Positions 15,738-23,818 of a stretch of 64,000 nucleotides of DNA are shown here, one piece after another (the first letter of the stretch is position 1; each line of letters opens with the position of its first letter). The stretch spans positions 804,501 through 868,500 of the forward strand of contig NZ_JAPEPX010000001.1 of the NCBI RefSeq assembly GCF_026339935.1. The letters are read 5' to 3'. The translations under genes and the position numbers were made by a program. The DNA comes from Streptomyces sp. NBC_01551 (GTDB taxonomy: Bacteria; Actinomycetota; Actinomycetes; Streptomycetales; Streptomycetaceae). A model generated the notes under the pieces. It worked only from the letters and a program-made list of their open reading frames with translations. It made no database searches and was not told the DNA's origin.

Positions 15738-16430
15738 ATGTCCACCGACACCGCAGCCCTCGACAACCCGGTCTGGGCCGCGCTGACCGGCCCCCACGCC
15801 GCCTTCGCGGAGGTGTCCGGGCTCGCCGCCCGCTACGTCGCCGACGCCAGCCCGTTCGCCGCGCTCGCCGACCCGCGGGACCCGCTGGCCTGGGCGGATC
15901 TGGCCGAGCTGGCCGGCCCCGGCATGCCCGTCTGGGTCACCGGGCTGCTGACCCCGCCCCCGGACTGGGAGACCGCGGCCGTCATCCCCGGCGTGCAGCT
16001 GGACGGCCGGGCCGTACGGGCCGAGGCCGCGCCCGACGCCGTCGTGCTCGGCGCCGCCGACGTGCCGGAGATGCTGGAGCTGGTCGAGCTGACCAAGCCC
16101 GGCCCGTTCCTGGAGCGCACCGTCGAGCTGGGCACGTACCTGGGCATCCGGCACGACGGCCGGCTCGTCGCTATGGCCGGGGAGCGGATGCGGCCGACCG
16201 GCTGGTCGGAGATCAGCGCCGTGTGCACCCACCCCGACCACCGCGGGCAGGGGCTGGCCGCCCGGCTGATACGCGCGGTCGCCGCCGCCGTCCGGGAGCG
16301 CGGCGACAGCCCGTTCCTGCACGCGGCCGCGGACAACACCCCCGCCATCGCGCTGTACGAGGCGATGGGCTTCACGCTGCGCCGCCGGCCGGACTTCCTC
16401 GGCCTGCGCACTCCTGACAAGAAGCCGTAA
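15738..16430 (+). CDS. GNAT-family N-acetyltransferase
   Basis: 230 aa. The C-terminal GNAT fold shows ISAVCTHPDHRGQGLAARLI (acetyl-CoA binding motif A, R/QxxGxG/A as RGQGLA) and the motif B helix ALYEAMGF. An N-terminal domain of about 100 aa (MSTDTAALDNPVWAALTGPH) is typical of the FR47-like or predicted GNAT family found in actinobacteria. It presumably acetylates a small molecule or peptide amine; the substrate is unknown. AAGGAG precedes the ATG by about 9 nt. It is monocistronic: the next gene on this strand is preceded by its own leader peptide. Confidence 0.88.
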   Translation: MSTDTAALDNPVWAALTGPHAAFAEVSGLAARYVADASPFAALADPRDPLAWADLAELAGPGMPVWVTGLLTPPPDWETAAVIPGVQLDGRAVRAEAAPDAVVLGAADVPEMLELVELTKPGPFLERTVELGTYLGIRHDGRLVAMAGERMRPTGWSEISAVCTHPDHRGQGLAARLIRAVAAAVRERGDSPFLHAAADNTPAIALYEAMGFTLRRRPDFLGLRTPDKKP

Positions 16431-16526
16431 CACGGCGTTCGTTGTGGGGCACACGCACCTCGCGTAGCGTCGAACGCGAGGGCCCGGCGCCGAGGGCCGG
16501 GGCCGAGGACGGCGGAGGTGGTGGGC

Positions 16527-16661
16527 GTGGACACGCAGCGTGGCAGCGCCGCACGCCCCGTCCTCCGTCCCGCGCTCCGACCCGCCTTCCGGCCCGTCCG
16601 GCTGTTCTCGCGGGCCCACATCGACCTCGTGAGGGTCGCCGCCTCGCTCTGTCTTTCCTGA
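16527..16661 (+). CDS. Putative leader peptide of the flavin-monooxygenase operon
   Basis: 44 aa from GTG 16527 with GGAGG at 16514-16518 (8-nt spacing); the C-terminal part reads FSRAHIDLVRVAASLCLS. It carries the HIDLxRVAxSxC core of sulfur-regulated actinobacterial leader peptides, with the Cys codon three codons from the stop. The stop at 16659-16661 lies 77 nt before the first LLM monooxygenase gene, the right distance for cysteine-dependent attenuation or coupling. GTG 16521 is an alternative start. The mechanism is inferred from the family, not shown by a clear terminator. Confidence 0.8.
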   Translation: MDTQRGSAARPVLRPALRPAFRPVRLFSRAHIDLVRVAASLCLS

Positions 16662-16738
16662 CCGCTCCCGCGTACCCGCCCCAGCGTCCTGTCGACGCCG
16701 GCGGTCCTCCACGCCCGCTCAGGAAAGGCGGCACCGCC

Positions 16739-17974
16739 ATGCCCTCCCCCTCCTCCTCCCCCGCCCTCCACCTGGCCGTCGCGCTCGACGGCGCCGGCTG
16801 GCACCCGGCCGCCTGGCGCGAACCGGGCGCGGCGCCGGACCGGTTGTTCACCGCCGCGCACTGGGCGCCGCTCGTCGCCGAGGCCGAGGCGGGCCTGCTG
16901 GACTTCGTCACGTTCGAGGACTCCCTCGCCCTCCAGTCCACGCATCCCACCGAGTCCGACGGCCGCACCGACCAGGTGCGCGGACGCCTCGACGCCGTGC
17001 TCCTCGCCGCCCGGCTGGCGCCGCTGACCCGGCACATCGGGCTGGTGCCGAGCGTGGTCGCCACACACACCGAGCCGTTCCACGTCTCCAAGGCCGTGGC
17101 CACCCTCGACCACGTCAGCCGAGGGCGCGCCGGCCTGCGGATCCGGATCTCCCAACGGGACGACGAGGCACGGCACTTCGGCCGCCGTAAGCCCGACGAG
17201 GGCCGCGCCGCACTGCTCGACGAGGCGGCCGACCACATCGAGGTGGTCCGGCGGCTGTGGGACAGCTGGGAGGACGACGCGGAGATCCGGGACGTGGCCA
17301 CCGGCCGCTTCGTCGACCGCGCGAAACTGCACTACGCCGACTTCGAGGGGCGGCACTTCAGCGTCAGGGGGCCCTCGATCACGCCCCGGCCACCGCAGGG
17401 CCAGCCCCTGGTGACCGCCCTCGCCGCCGACAGCGGCGCGTACCCGCTGCTCGCGCGGGCCGCCGACCTCGGGTACGTGACCCCGAGGGACGCCGACGAG
17501 GTCCGCGTCGCCGTCGCGGGCATCCGCGGCGCGCGGGAGGCGGCCGGACTGGGCGGCGGACAACCCCTGCACGTCTTCGGCGAGTTGACGGTCTTCCTCG
17601 GGGACACCCAGACGGCCGCCGCGCGCCGGCTCCAGAGGCTGGACGCCGCGCACGGGTCGGCGTACACGAGCGACGCCCCCGTGTTCACGGGCACGCCCGC
17701 GCGCCTCGCGGACCTGCTGCTGGAGTGGCGGGCGGCCGGGCTGACCGGGTTCCGGCTGCGGCCCGGCACGCACGCGCACGACCTCCCGGCGATCACCCGG
17801 GGCCTGGTTCCGGAGCTGCGGCGGCGGGGCGTCTTCCGGCGGTCGTACGAGGCCGCCTCGCTGCGCGGCCTGCTCGGGCTCCCGCGGCCGGGGAACCGGT
17901 ACGCCGCCCCGGCCCCCGGCCCCGCTCCCGTTCCCGGCCCCGCCCCCGCCGCCGTTCCCACCGCCCGCGCCTGA
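16739..17974 (+). CDS. LLM-class FMN-dependent monooxygenase 1
   Basis: 411 aa, luciferase-like barrel (bacterial luciferase/F420 superfamily): FVTFEDSLALQ, HIGLVPSVVATHTEPFHVSKAVATLDHVSRGRAG and the C-terminal GTPARLADLLLEW. The pattern is closest to NtaA/SsuD-type enzymes that cleave sulfonates, sulfones or polyaminocarboxylates using reduced FMN. The substrate is not determined. AGGAAAGG precedes the ATG at 16739; the longer frame would run through the leader peptide. It ends with a Pro-Ala-rich tail encoded by repeated CCCGGCCCCG units. It is the first of three co-directional monooxygenases, gap 19 nt to the next. Confidence 0.87.
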   Translation: MPSPSSSPALHLAVALDGAGWHPAAWREPGAAPDRLFTAAHWAPLVAEAEAGLLDFVTFEDSLALQSTHPTESDGRTDQVRGRLDAVLLAARLAPLTRHIGLVPSVVATHTEPFHVSKAVATLDHVSRGRAGLRIRISQRDDEARHFGRRKPDEGRAALLDEAADHIEVVRRLWDSWEDDAEIRDVATGRFVDRAKLHYADFEGRHFSVRGPSITPRPPQGQPLVTALAADSGAYPLLARAADLGYVTPRDADEVRVAVAGIRGAREAAGLGGGQPLHVFGELTVFLGDTQTAAARRLQRLDAAHGSAYTSDAPVFTGTPARLADLLLEWRAAGLTGFRLRPGTHAHDLPAITRGLVPELRRRGVFRRSYEAASLRGLLGLPRPGNRYAAPAPGPAPVPGPAPAAVPTARA

Positions 17975-17993
17975 TCCGGAAGGACCGGTCACG

Positions 17994-19364
17994 ATGAGCA
18001 AGCCGCTCAAACAAATTCACCTCGCGGCGCACTTCCCCGGGGTCAACAACACCACCGTGTGGAGCGACCCGGCCGCCGGCAGCCACATCGAGTTCGCCTC
18101 GTTCGCCCACTTCGCGGCGACAGCCGAGCGGGCCAAGTTCGACTTCCTCTTCCTCGCCGAGGGCCTGCGCCTGCGCGAACAGGGTGGGCGGATCCACGAC
18201 TTGGACGTGGTGGGCCGGCCCGACACCTTCACCGTGCTGGCCGCGCTCGCCGCCGTCACCGAACACCTCGGGCTGACCGGCACGATCAGCTCCACCTTCA
18301 ACGAGCCCTACGAGGTGGCCCGCCAGTTCGCCACCCTCGACCACCTCTCGGACGGCCGCGCCGCCTGGAACGTGGTCACCTCCTGGGACGCCTTCACCGG
18401 CGAGAACTTCCGGCGCGGCGGCTTCCTGCCGCGCGAGGAGCGGTACGCGCGGGCCCGGGAGTTCCTGGCCACCGCGCACGAGCTCTTCGACTCCTGGGAC
18501 GGCGGGGAGATCCTGGCCGACCAGGCGTCGGGCGTGTTCCTGCGGGACGCGGGCGCGGGCGCCTTCGCGCACCGGGGCCCGCACTTCGACATCGCCGGCC
18601 ACTTCAACGTGCCCCGCAGCCCCCAGGGCCGCCCGGTGATCTTCCAAGCGGGCGATTCCGAGGAGGGCCGGGAGTTCGCCGCGGCCGACGCCGACGCCGT
18701 CTTCAGCAGGTACGCCACCCTGGAGGCCGGCCGGGCCTTCTACGCCGACGTCAAGGGCCGGCTCGCCCGGTACGGCCGCACCCCGGACCAGCTGAAGATC
18801 CTGCCGGCGGCCACCTTCGTACTCGGTGACACGGACGCCGAGGCGCGGGAGCTGGCCCACGAGGTGCGGCTGAAGCAGGTCAGCGGGGCCACCGCGATCA
18901 AGTACCTGGAGCACGTCTGGAACCGGGACCTGTCCGGCTACGACCCGGACGGCCCGCTGCCGGACATCGACCCCGACCCCGGGGAGAACACGATCGCCCT
19001 CGGGCGGGCCAGCGTGCGCCAGTTCCGCGACCCGTTCGCGGTGGCCCGGCAGTGGCGGGAGCTGGCCGCCGCCGGGAACCTGTCCATCCGGGAGCTGGTG
19101 ATCGAGACCACCGGCCGGCAGACCTTCGTCGGCTCCCCCGCCACCGTCGCGGAGTCGATCGACCACCTCGTCCAGGCGGACGCCGCCGACGGGTTCATCC
19201 TCGTCCCGCACCTCACGCCCGGCGGGCTCGACGCCTTCGCGGACACCGTCGTCCCGCTGCTCCAGGAGCGCGGCGTCTTCCGCCGCGCATACACGGGGCG
19301 CACACTGCGCGACCACCTCGGGCTGGCGGCCGCGGCCCGGCCCGTCGCCCACTCCCACCGCTGA
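17994..19364 (+). CDS. LLM-class FMN-dependent monooxygenase 2 (NtaA/SnaA/DszA/DmoA type)
   Basis: 456 aa, the usual length for the NtaA/SnaA/SoxA(DszA) family. Visible signatures: VNNTTVWSDPAAGSHIEF at the N-terminus, FDFLFLAEGLR, the TISSTFNEPYEVARQFATLD block and AAWNVVTSWD, followed by VIFQAGDSEEGREFAA. Members oxidise dibenzothiophene sulfone, nitrilotriacetate, dimethyl sulfide or pristinamycin with FMNH2. The context of a sulfur-type leader and two further LLM enzymes favours organosulfur cleavage. A GGAAGGACC ribosome site precedes ATG 17994. No flavin reductase or ABC uptake system is seen in the window, so these must be supplied from elsewhere. Confidence 0.88.
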   Translation: MSKPLKQIHLAAHFPGVNNTTVWSDPAAGSHIEFASFAHFAATAERAKFDFLFLAEGLRLREQGGRIHDLDVVGRPDTFTVLAALAAVTEHLGLTGTISSTFNEPYEVARQFATLDHLSDGRAAWNVVTSWDAFTGENFRRGGFLPREERYARAREFLATAHELFDSWDGGEILADQASGVFLRDAGAGAFAHRGPHFDIAGHFNVPRSPQGRPVIFQAGDSEEGREFAAADADAVFSRYATLEAGRAFYADVKGRLARYGRTPDQLKILPAATFVLGDTDAEARELAHEVRLKQVSGATAIKYLEHVWNRDLSGYDPDGPLPDIDPDPGENTIALGRASVRQFRDPFAVARQWRELAAAGNLSIRELVIETTGRQTFVGSPATVAESIDHLVQADAADGFILVPHLTPGGLDAFADTVVPLLQERGVFRRAYTGRTLRDHLGLAAAARPVAHSHR

Positions 19365-19378
19365 GGAGCAGCCCGACC

Positions 19379-20518
19379 ATGCCCGGAACACCGCTCGGGG
19401 TCCTGGACCTCGTACCGATCTCGTCCGGTTCCACCGCCGCCGACGCCCTGCGGGGCAGCATCGACCTCGCCCGCCAGGCGGAACGGCTCGGCTACGCCCG
19501 CTACTGGGTCGCCGAGCACCACCTGAACCCGGGTGTGGCCGGGAGCTCCCCGGCCGTCGTGCTGGCGCTGACCGCCTCGGCCACCTCGACGATCCGGATC
19601 GGCTCCGGCGCCGTCCAGCTGGGCCACCGGACCGCGCTGTCCGCGGTGGAGGAGTTCGGGCTGATCGACGCCCTGCACCCGGGGCGGCTCGATCTGGGCC
19701 TGGGCCGCTCGGCGGGCCGCCCGCCGCAGCGCACCGGGCCGCCGCCGCGGGAGCGGCCCGCGCCCGAGGGCGGGTACACGACGGACAACGGCCTGCGCAT
19801 CCCGCCGCCGTTCTCCTTCTCCCACCTGCTCGGGCATCCCCGGGTCGTCCTCCAGCAGCAGTTGCTGAACCTGCCCGGGGCCCGGCCACAGGACTACGCC
19901 GAGCAGGTGGGCGACGTACTGGCCCTGCTGCGCGGGGAGTACCGGTCGGCGCAGGGGGTGGCGGCGCGGGCCGTCCCCGGCGAGGGGGCCGACGTACAGG
20001 TGTGGGTCCTGGGCAGCAGCGGCGGGGTGAGCGCGCAGACGGCCGGGGAGAACGGGCTGCGGTTCGCGGCGAACTACCACGTGAGCCCGGCGAGCGTGCT
20101 GGAGGCGGCGCGGGGCTACCGGGCGGCGTTCAAACCGTCCGCCGGGCTGGACCGGCCGTACCTGACGGTCTCCGCCGACGTGGTGGTGGCCCCCGACGAC
20201 GCGACGGCGCGGGAGCTGGCCGCCGGGTACGCGCCGTGGGTGCACAGCATCCGTACGGCGCAGGGCGCGATCCCGTTCCCCACGCCGGCCGAGGCTCGCG
20301 CGCTGACCGGGTCGTGGACGGCGGCGGACCACGCGCTGGTCGCGGACCGGGTGGAGACGCAGTTCGTCGGCTCGCCGGGGACGGTGGCCGACCATCTGGA
20401 GCGGCTGCGGGACGCCACCGGGGCCGACGAGCTGCTGATCACGACGATCACGCACGACCACGCCGACCGGGTCCGCTCGTACCGGCTGCTGGCGGAGGAG
20501 TGGGCCCGCCGGCAGTGA
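19379..20518 (+). CDS. LLM-class FMN-dependent monooxygenase 3 (MsnO8-like)
   Basis: 379 aa. The N-terminus LGVLDLVPISSGSTAADAL and RYWVAEHHLNPGVAGSSP match the MsnO8/bacterial-luciferase-like subgroup; AVQLGHRTALSAVEEFGLI and RLDLGLGRSAGRPP follow. It probably uses reduced FMN on an unknown substrate. GAGGAGC at the end of the previous gene supplies the ribosome site 14 nt after its stop, so the gene is translationally close to its neighbour and is the last member of the three-gene set. Compared with the other two it belongs to a different LLM branch, suggesting successive steps or different substrates. Confidence 0.86.
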   Translation: MPGTPLGVLDLVPISSGSTAADALRGSIDLARQAERLGYARYWVAEHHLNPGVAGSSPAVVLALTASATSTIRIGSGAVQLGHRTALSAVEEFGLIDALHPGRLDLGLGRSAGRPPQRTGPPPRERPAPEGGYTTDNGLRIPPPFSFSHLLGHPRVVLQQQLLNLPGARPQDYAEQVGDVLALLRGEYRSAQGVAARAVPGEGADVQVWVLGSSGGVSAQTAGENGLRFAANYHVSPASVLEAARGYRAAFKPSAGLDRPYLTVSADVVVAPDDATARELAAGYAPWVHSIRTAQGAIPFPTPAEARALTGSWTAADHALVADRVETQFVGSPGTVADHLERLRDATGADELLITTITHDHADRVRSYRLLAEEWARRQ

Positions 20519-20636
20519 CGGCCGGGCGGCGGGTTGCGGGTGGCCGGGCCGCGGGCGGTAGGCGGCAGGCGGGTTTCAGGGAGCGGGGAGCGGTCAGACG
20601 CGGAGGGAGAAACCGCATCCCAGGAAAGGACCTGCC

Positions 20637-20939
20637 ATGACCGACGTCTCCCGCCTGCCCGGACCCGCCGCGCACCACTGGCAGTGGCAACTGCGCGCGG
20701 CCTGCCGGGACCTGGGGCCGGGACCGTTCTTCCATCCCGCCGGCGAGCGGGGCGAGGACCGGGAGGAACGGGACGAGGCCGCGAAGCGGGTCTGCGCCGG
20801 CTGCCCGGTGCGGGCGCGATGCCTGGAGCACGCGCTGCGCACCCGCGAGTCGTTCGGCGTCTGGGGCGGGCTGACCGAGGAGGAACGCCGCCCGCTCCTC
20901 GTCCCGGCCGCCCGCCCCGTGCCGGCGGGCCGGCGCTAG
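20637..20939 (+). CDS. WhiB-family iron-sulfur regulatory protein
   Basis: 100 aa. Four cysteines at 23, 53, 56 and 62 (C-x29-CxxC-x5-C) bind the [4Fe-4S] cluster, followed by the GVWGG turn (74-78) and a basic Arg-rich tail, as in Wbl proteins that contact the principal sigma factor and sense redox or NO. The particular wbl type cannot be named with confidence. AAAGGACC precedes ATG 20637. The stop overlaps the stop of the convergent gene: both TAGs are read from the palindrome CTAG at 20936-20939. Confidence 0.93.
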   Translation: MTDVSRLPGPAAHHWQWQLRAACRDLGPGPFFHPAGERGEDREERDEAAKRVCAGCPVRARCLEHALRTRESFGVWGGLTEEERRPLLVPAARPVPAGRR

Positions 20940-21451
20940 GCGTCCTCCGCCTGCGCCAGGCCCGCCGCGCGGGCCGAGGCCCGCACCCGGCGGGCCAGGT
21001 CGGCCGGCGGCTCGCCGGGCGAGGCCGCCCACGCGTCAAGGACCCGTACGAACTCCTCGTGCGCGGCCTCGGGCTCCAGTACGGTGGCCAGCCATGCCTG
21101 GTGGCCGCTCAGCGCGGCCGCCGGCAGCGCCCCGGCGCGGGCGAAGAGCAGCACGTTGGCCCGGTGGTGGCCGGCGTCCACGGGCAGTTCGTGGTCCCGC
21201 TCGGCGGTGCGGGCGAGCCCGTAGGCCCGGGCGGCGGCGCGGCGGTGCGGGCCGCTCAGCCGGTGTCCCACCGTGTCCCAGAACCACGGCAGGTGGGCGG
21301 GCGGCAGCTGCCGCGCACGCCGCTCCAGCCCGTCGAGGAAGCGCCCGGGCTTGCCGTACGCCCCGGGCAGGCCCCGGGCGACCTCGGCGAGGAGCTCCCG
21401 CACGGCGGGCTCGGCGCCGGGGTCGTACGCCCTGACCCAGTCGGGGTACAC
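20936..21451 (-). CDS. Hypothetical protein, possibly 5'-truncated
   Basis: 171 aa, all-helical, Ala/Arg/Leu-rich. I recall similar segments (PDWVRAYDP, GAYGKPGRFLDGLERRA, LPWFWDTVGHRL) at the start of larger Streptomyces proteins, but cannot name a family. The only usable start is GTG 21451, which lacks a Shine-Dalgarno sequence, and an in-frame stop lies about 14 codons upstream. Combined with the short length this suggests a remnant, or a gene that starts by another route. It converges on whiB with a shared CTAG, and follows the Lrp gene on the same strand by 39 nt, next to an imperfect 15-bp tandem repeat (about 21473-21503). Confidence 0.5.
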   Translation of the reverse strand: MYPDWVRAYDPGAEPAVRELLAEVARGLPGAYGKPGRFLDGLERRARQLPPAHLPWFWDTVGHRLSGPHRRAAARAYGLARTAERDHELPVDAGHHRANVLLFARAGALPAAALSGHQAWLATVLEPEAAHEEFVRVLDAWAASPGEPPADLARRVRASARAAGLAQAEDA

Positions 21452-21490
21452 CGTCGAGGTGGCGGGGTCGATGCGTCTACTCGGGGGCGT

Positions 21491-21946
21491 CTACGCGGGG
21501 GCGCCGGAGGTGAAGCGGCGCAGGAGCGGCGAGAGGACCAGGACCGACTTGGTGCGCTCCACGAAGGGCTCGCCGGCGATCCGTTCCAGGACCCGCTCGA
21601 AGTGCCTCATGTCGGAGGCGAAGATCTGGACGAGGGCGTCCGCGTCGCCGGTGACGGTCGACGCGGACACCACCTCGGGGTACCGCTCCAACCCCCGCCG
21701 GATGTCGTCCGGCGAGGTGTTGTGGCGACAGTAGATCTCGATGAAGCCCTCGGTCTCCCAGCCCATCGCGGCGGGGTCGACGCGCACGGTGAAACCGGTG
21801 ATGGCTCCCTCGGCCCGCAGCCGGTCCACGCGTCGCTTCACGGCGGGGGCCGAGAGCCCGACCTCGGAGCCGATGTCCGCGTAGGAGCGGCGGGCATCCT
21901 CGGCGAGGGCGTGCACGATGCGTTCGTCGAGATCGTTCAGTCGCAC
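21491..21946 (-). CDS. Lrp/AsnC-family transcriptional regulator
   Basis: 151 aa, the standard length. The N-terminal helix-turn-helix has LNDLDERIVHALAEDARRSY and VGLSAPAVKRRVDRLRAEGAI; the RAM effector domain has VSASTVTGDADALVQIFA, whose GDADAL Gly-Asp turn binds amino acids. It lies 10 nt downstream of the amino-acid permease gene and in the same transcription unit, so it probably senses the permease substrate and feeds back on the permease promoter. Candidate sites are the GTTGCGCG repeats near 23627-23686 and the CGTTGCG repeats before davA. Confidence 0.92.
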   Translation of the reverse strand: MRLNDLDERIVHALAEDARRSYADIGSEVGLSAPAVKRRVDRLRAEGAITGFTVRVDPAAMGWETEGFIEIYCRHNTSPDDIRRGLERYPEVVSASTVTGDADALVQIFASDMRHFERVLERIAGEPFVERTKSVLVLSPLLRRFTSGAPA

Positions 21947-21956
21947 TGCGGGTGGA

Positions 21957-23426
21957 TCACTTTTCTGCTGTGGCCACCTCTGCCGTGGCCAGTCGGGAGC
22001 GGCGGACGCCGTACAGGAAGTAGAACACGAGGCCCACGATCATCCAGCCACCGAAGACCATCCACGTGGCCGAATCGAGCTCGAACATCATGTAGCCGCA
22101 GGCGATGGCGCCCAGGATCGGAGTCACCGGGAAGAGTGCCACCTTGAAGGTGCGCGGCATGTCCGGGCGGGTCCTGCGCAGGATGATGACGGCGACGTTG
22201 ACGAGGCCGAAGGCGAACAGGGTGCCGATGCTGGTGGCGTCGGCGAGCTTGCCCAGCGGGATGAAGGCCGCGAGGACGCCGCAGAACAGGGAGACGATCA
22301 CGACGTTGGTGCGCGGGGCGCCGGTCTTCTCGTCGACCTTGGCGAAGACCTTGGGGACCAGGCCGTCGCGGGACATCGCGAAGAGGATGCGGGTCTGGCC
22401 GTAAAGGACGGCGAAGACGACGGAGAAGATCGCGATGACGGCGCCGGCGGCGAGAACGACGCCCCAGACGCTGTTGCCGGTGACGTCGGTCATGATCTGG
22501 GCGAGCGCGGCCTCGGTGCCCTCGAAGTCCTGCCACGGCATGGCGCCGACGGCGACGAAGGCGACGAGCACGTAGAGGGCGGTGACGATCGCCAGCGAGA
22601 GCATGATCGCGCGCGGCAGGTCCTTCTTCGGGTTCTTGGCTTCCTCACCGGCGGTGGAGGCGGCGTCGAAGCCGATGTAGGAGAAGAAGAGGGTGGAGGC
22701 GGCGGCGCTGATGCCGGTGACGCCCAGCGGGGCCAGCGGGGTGTAGTTGCCGGCCTTGATGCCCATGACACCGATGCCGATGAAGAGCAGCAGGGTGACG
22801 ATCTTCACCGCGACCATGATCGAGTTGACCGTGGCGCTCTCCTTGGCGCCGCGCATCAGGAAGACCATGGAGAGCAGGACGACGACCAGGGCCGGCAGGT
22901 TGATGAACCCGCCCTCGCCCAGCGGCGCGGAGACCGCCTCGGGGACGGTGATGCCTATGGTGCCGTCGAGGAGCTCGTTGAGGTACTGGCCCCAGCCGAC
23001 GGCGACGGCCGCGACGGAGACGGCGTACTCCAGGACCAGGCACCAGCCGCAGATCCAGGCGATGAGCTCGCCCATGGTGGCGTACGCGTACGAGTACGAG
23101 GAGCCGGAGACCGGGACGGAGCCGGCCAGCTCGGCGTAGGAGAGGGCCGAGAACAGGGCGGTCAGGCCCGCGAGGATGAAGGAGATCGTCACGGCGGGGC
23201 CGGCCTTGGGGGTGGCGGTGCCGAGGACGACGAAGATTCCGGTGCCCAGGGTGGCGCCGATGCTGATCATCGTCAGCTGCCACATGGTGAGCGAGCGGCG
23301 CAGCGAGCCGCCCTCACCCTGGCCGCCCTCGGCGACCATCTGCTCGACCGGCTTGCGGCGCAGCAAAGGGTTCACAGGCTTGCGGGGCTCGGCGGAGAGC
23401 GGTGGCGCCTGGCCGGTTTCGAGCAC
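21957..23426 (-). CDS. APC-superfamily amino-acid permease (cationic amino-acid transporter type)
   Basis: 489 aa with about 12-14 membrane segments. The N-terminus NPLLRRKPVEQM and LTMWQLTMISIGATLGTGIF (substrate-site GTGIF) and GSSYSYAYATMGELIAWICG are typical of the CAT family (YfnA/Cat-1), which carries lysine, arginine, ornithine or branched-chain amino acids. GTG 23426 is chosen because AAAGGAGACC lies in perfect register; upstream extension gives no membrane-protein sequence. It is first in an operon with lrp. The leader of this mRNA contains three GC-rich hairpins. A role in lysine uptake for the dav pathway is an inference from shared upstream repeats. Confidence 0.88.
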   Translation of the reverse strand: MLETGQAPPLSAEPRKPVNPLLRRKPVEQMVAEGGQGEGGSLRRSLTMWQLTMISIGATLGTGIFVVLGTATPKAGPAVTISFILAGLTALFSALSYAELAGSVPVSGSSYSYAYATMGELIAWICGWCLVLEYAVSVAAVAVGWGQYLNELLDGTIGITVPEAVSAPLGEGGFINLPALVVVLLSMVFLMRGAKESATVNSIMVAVKIVTLLLFIGIGVMGIKAGNYTPLAPLGVTGISAAASTLFFSYIGFDAASTAGEEAKNPKKDLPRAIMLSLAIVTALYVLVAFVAVGAMPWQDFEGTEAALAQIMTDVTGNSVWGVVLAAGAVIAIFSVVFAVLYGQTRILFAMSRDGLVPKVFAKVDEKTGAPRTNVVIVSLFCGVLAAFIPLGKLADATSIGTLFAFGLVNVAVIILRRTRPDMPRTFKVALFPVTPILGAIACGYMMFELDSATWMVFGGWMIVGLVFYFLYGVRRSRLATAEVATAEK

Positions 23427-23818
23427 GGGGGGTCTCCTTTGACACTGCGGGTGGGGATAAGGCGTCGACCGCAGCGGTCCTGAGCAGGAGCAGGCGCGCG
23501 AAAGGCGCGCCTGGGCATGGGGGACCGCCGAGCAGGCGGTCCACGCCACTCCACGTACAGCGAGTGAGCCTACGAGCTGAGTGATACCGCCCGTAATGCA
23601 CCATCCTTGCACATTGCCGAACGATCGTTGCGCGGATCTGTCCCAGATGGCCCTTTGTTGCGCGCGGATGATCGATCACTGCGCGGGCACACTCGGCTCA
23701 CCTTTCTTGACAGTTCGTCAGATCTGTCGCAGCGTGCCGTGGGCCCGAGCGGGGTACGGGTGAACGCGGCGGCCCGGGGAGCGGTGCGGTTCCCGTATCC
23801 GACGAGCGGAGGCGATGC
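23427..23818 (-). promoter_or_regulatory. Permease leader with three hairpins and GTTGCGCG repeats
   Basis: 392 bp without a gene. Nearest the permease lie GACCGC-A-GCGGTC (23467-23479), a 9-bp stem CAGGCGCGC with GAAAG loop (23491-23513) and an 8-bp stem GGACCGCC with 5-nt loop (23522-23542); transcribed, they would form consecutive stem-loops in the 5' leader. Further out, GTTGCGCG occurs at 23627 and 23657 (30 bp apart) and a related TGCGCGGG at 23680, recalling the repeats before davA. The divergent GDSL hydrolase promoter must also be here but was not placed. Confidence 0.5.

Noticed and set aside
23491..23542. Lysine riboswitch before the permease
   Set aside because: Three simple hairpins are present but none of the conserved L-box motifs could be recognised.
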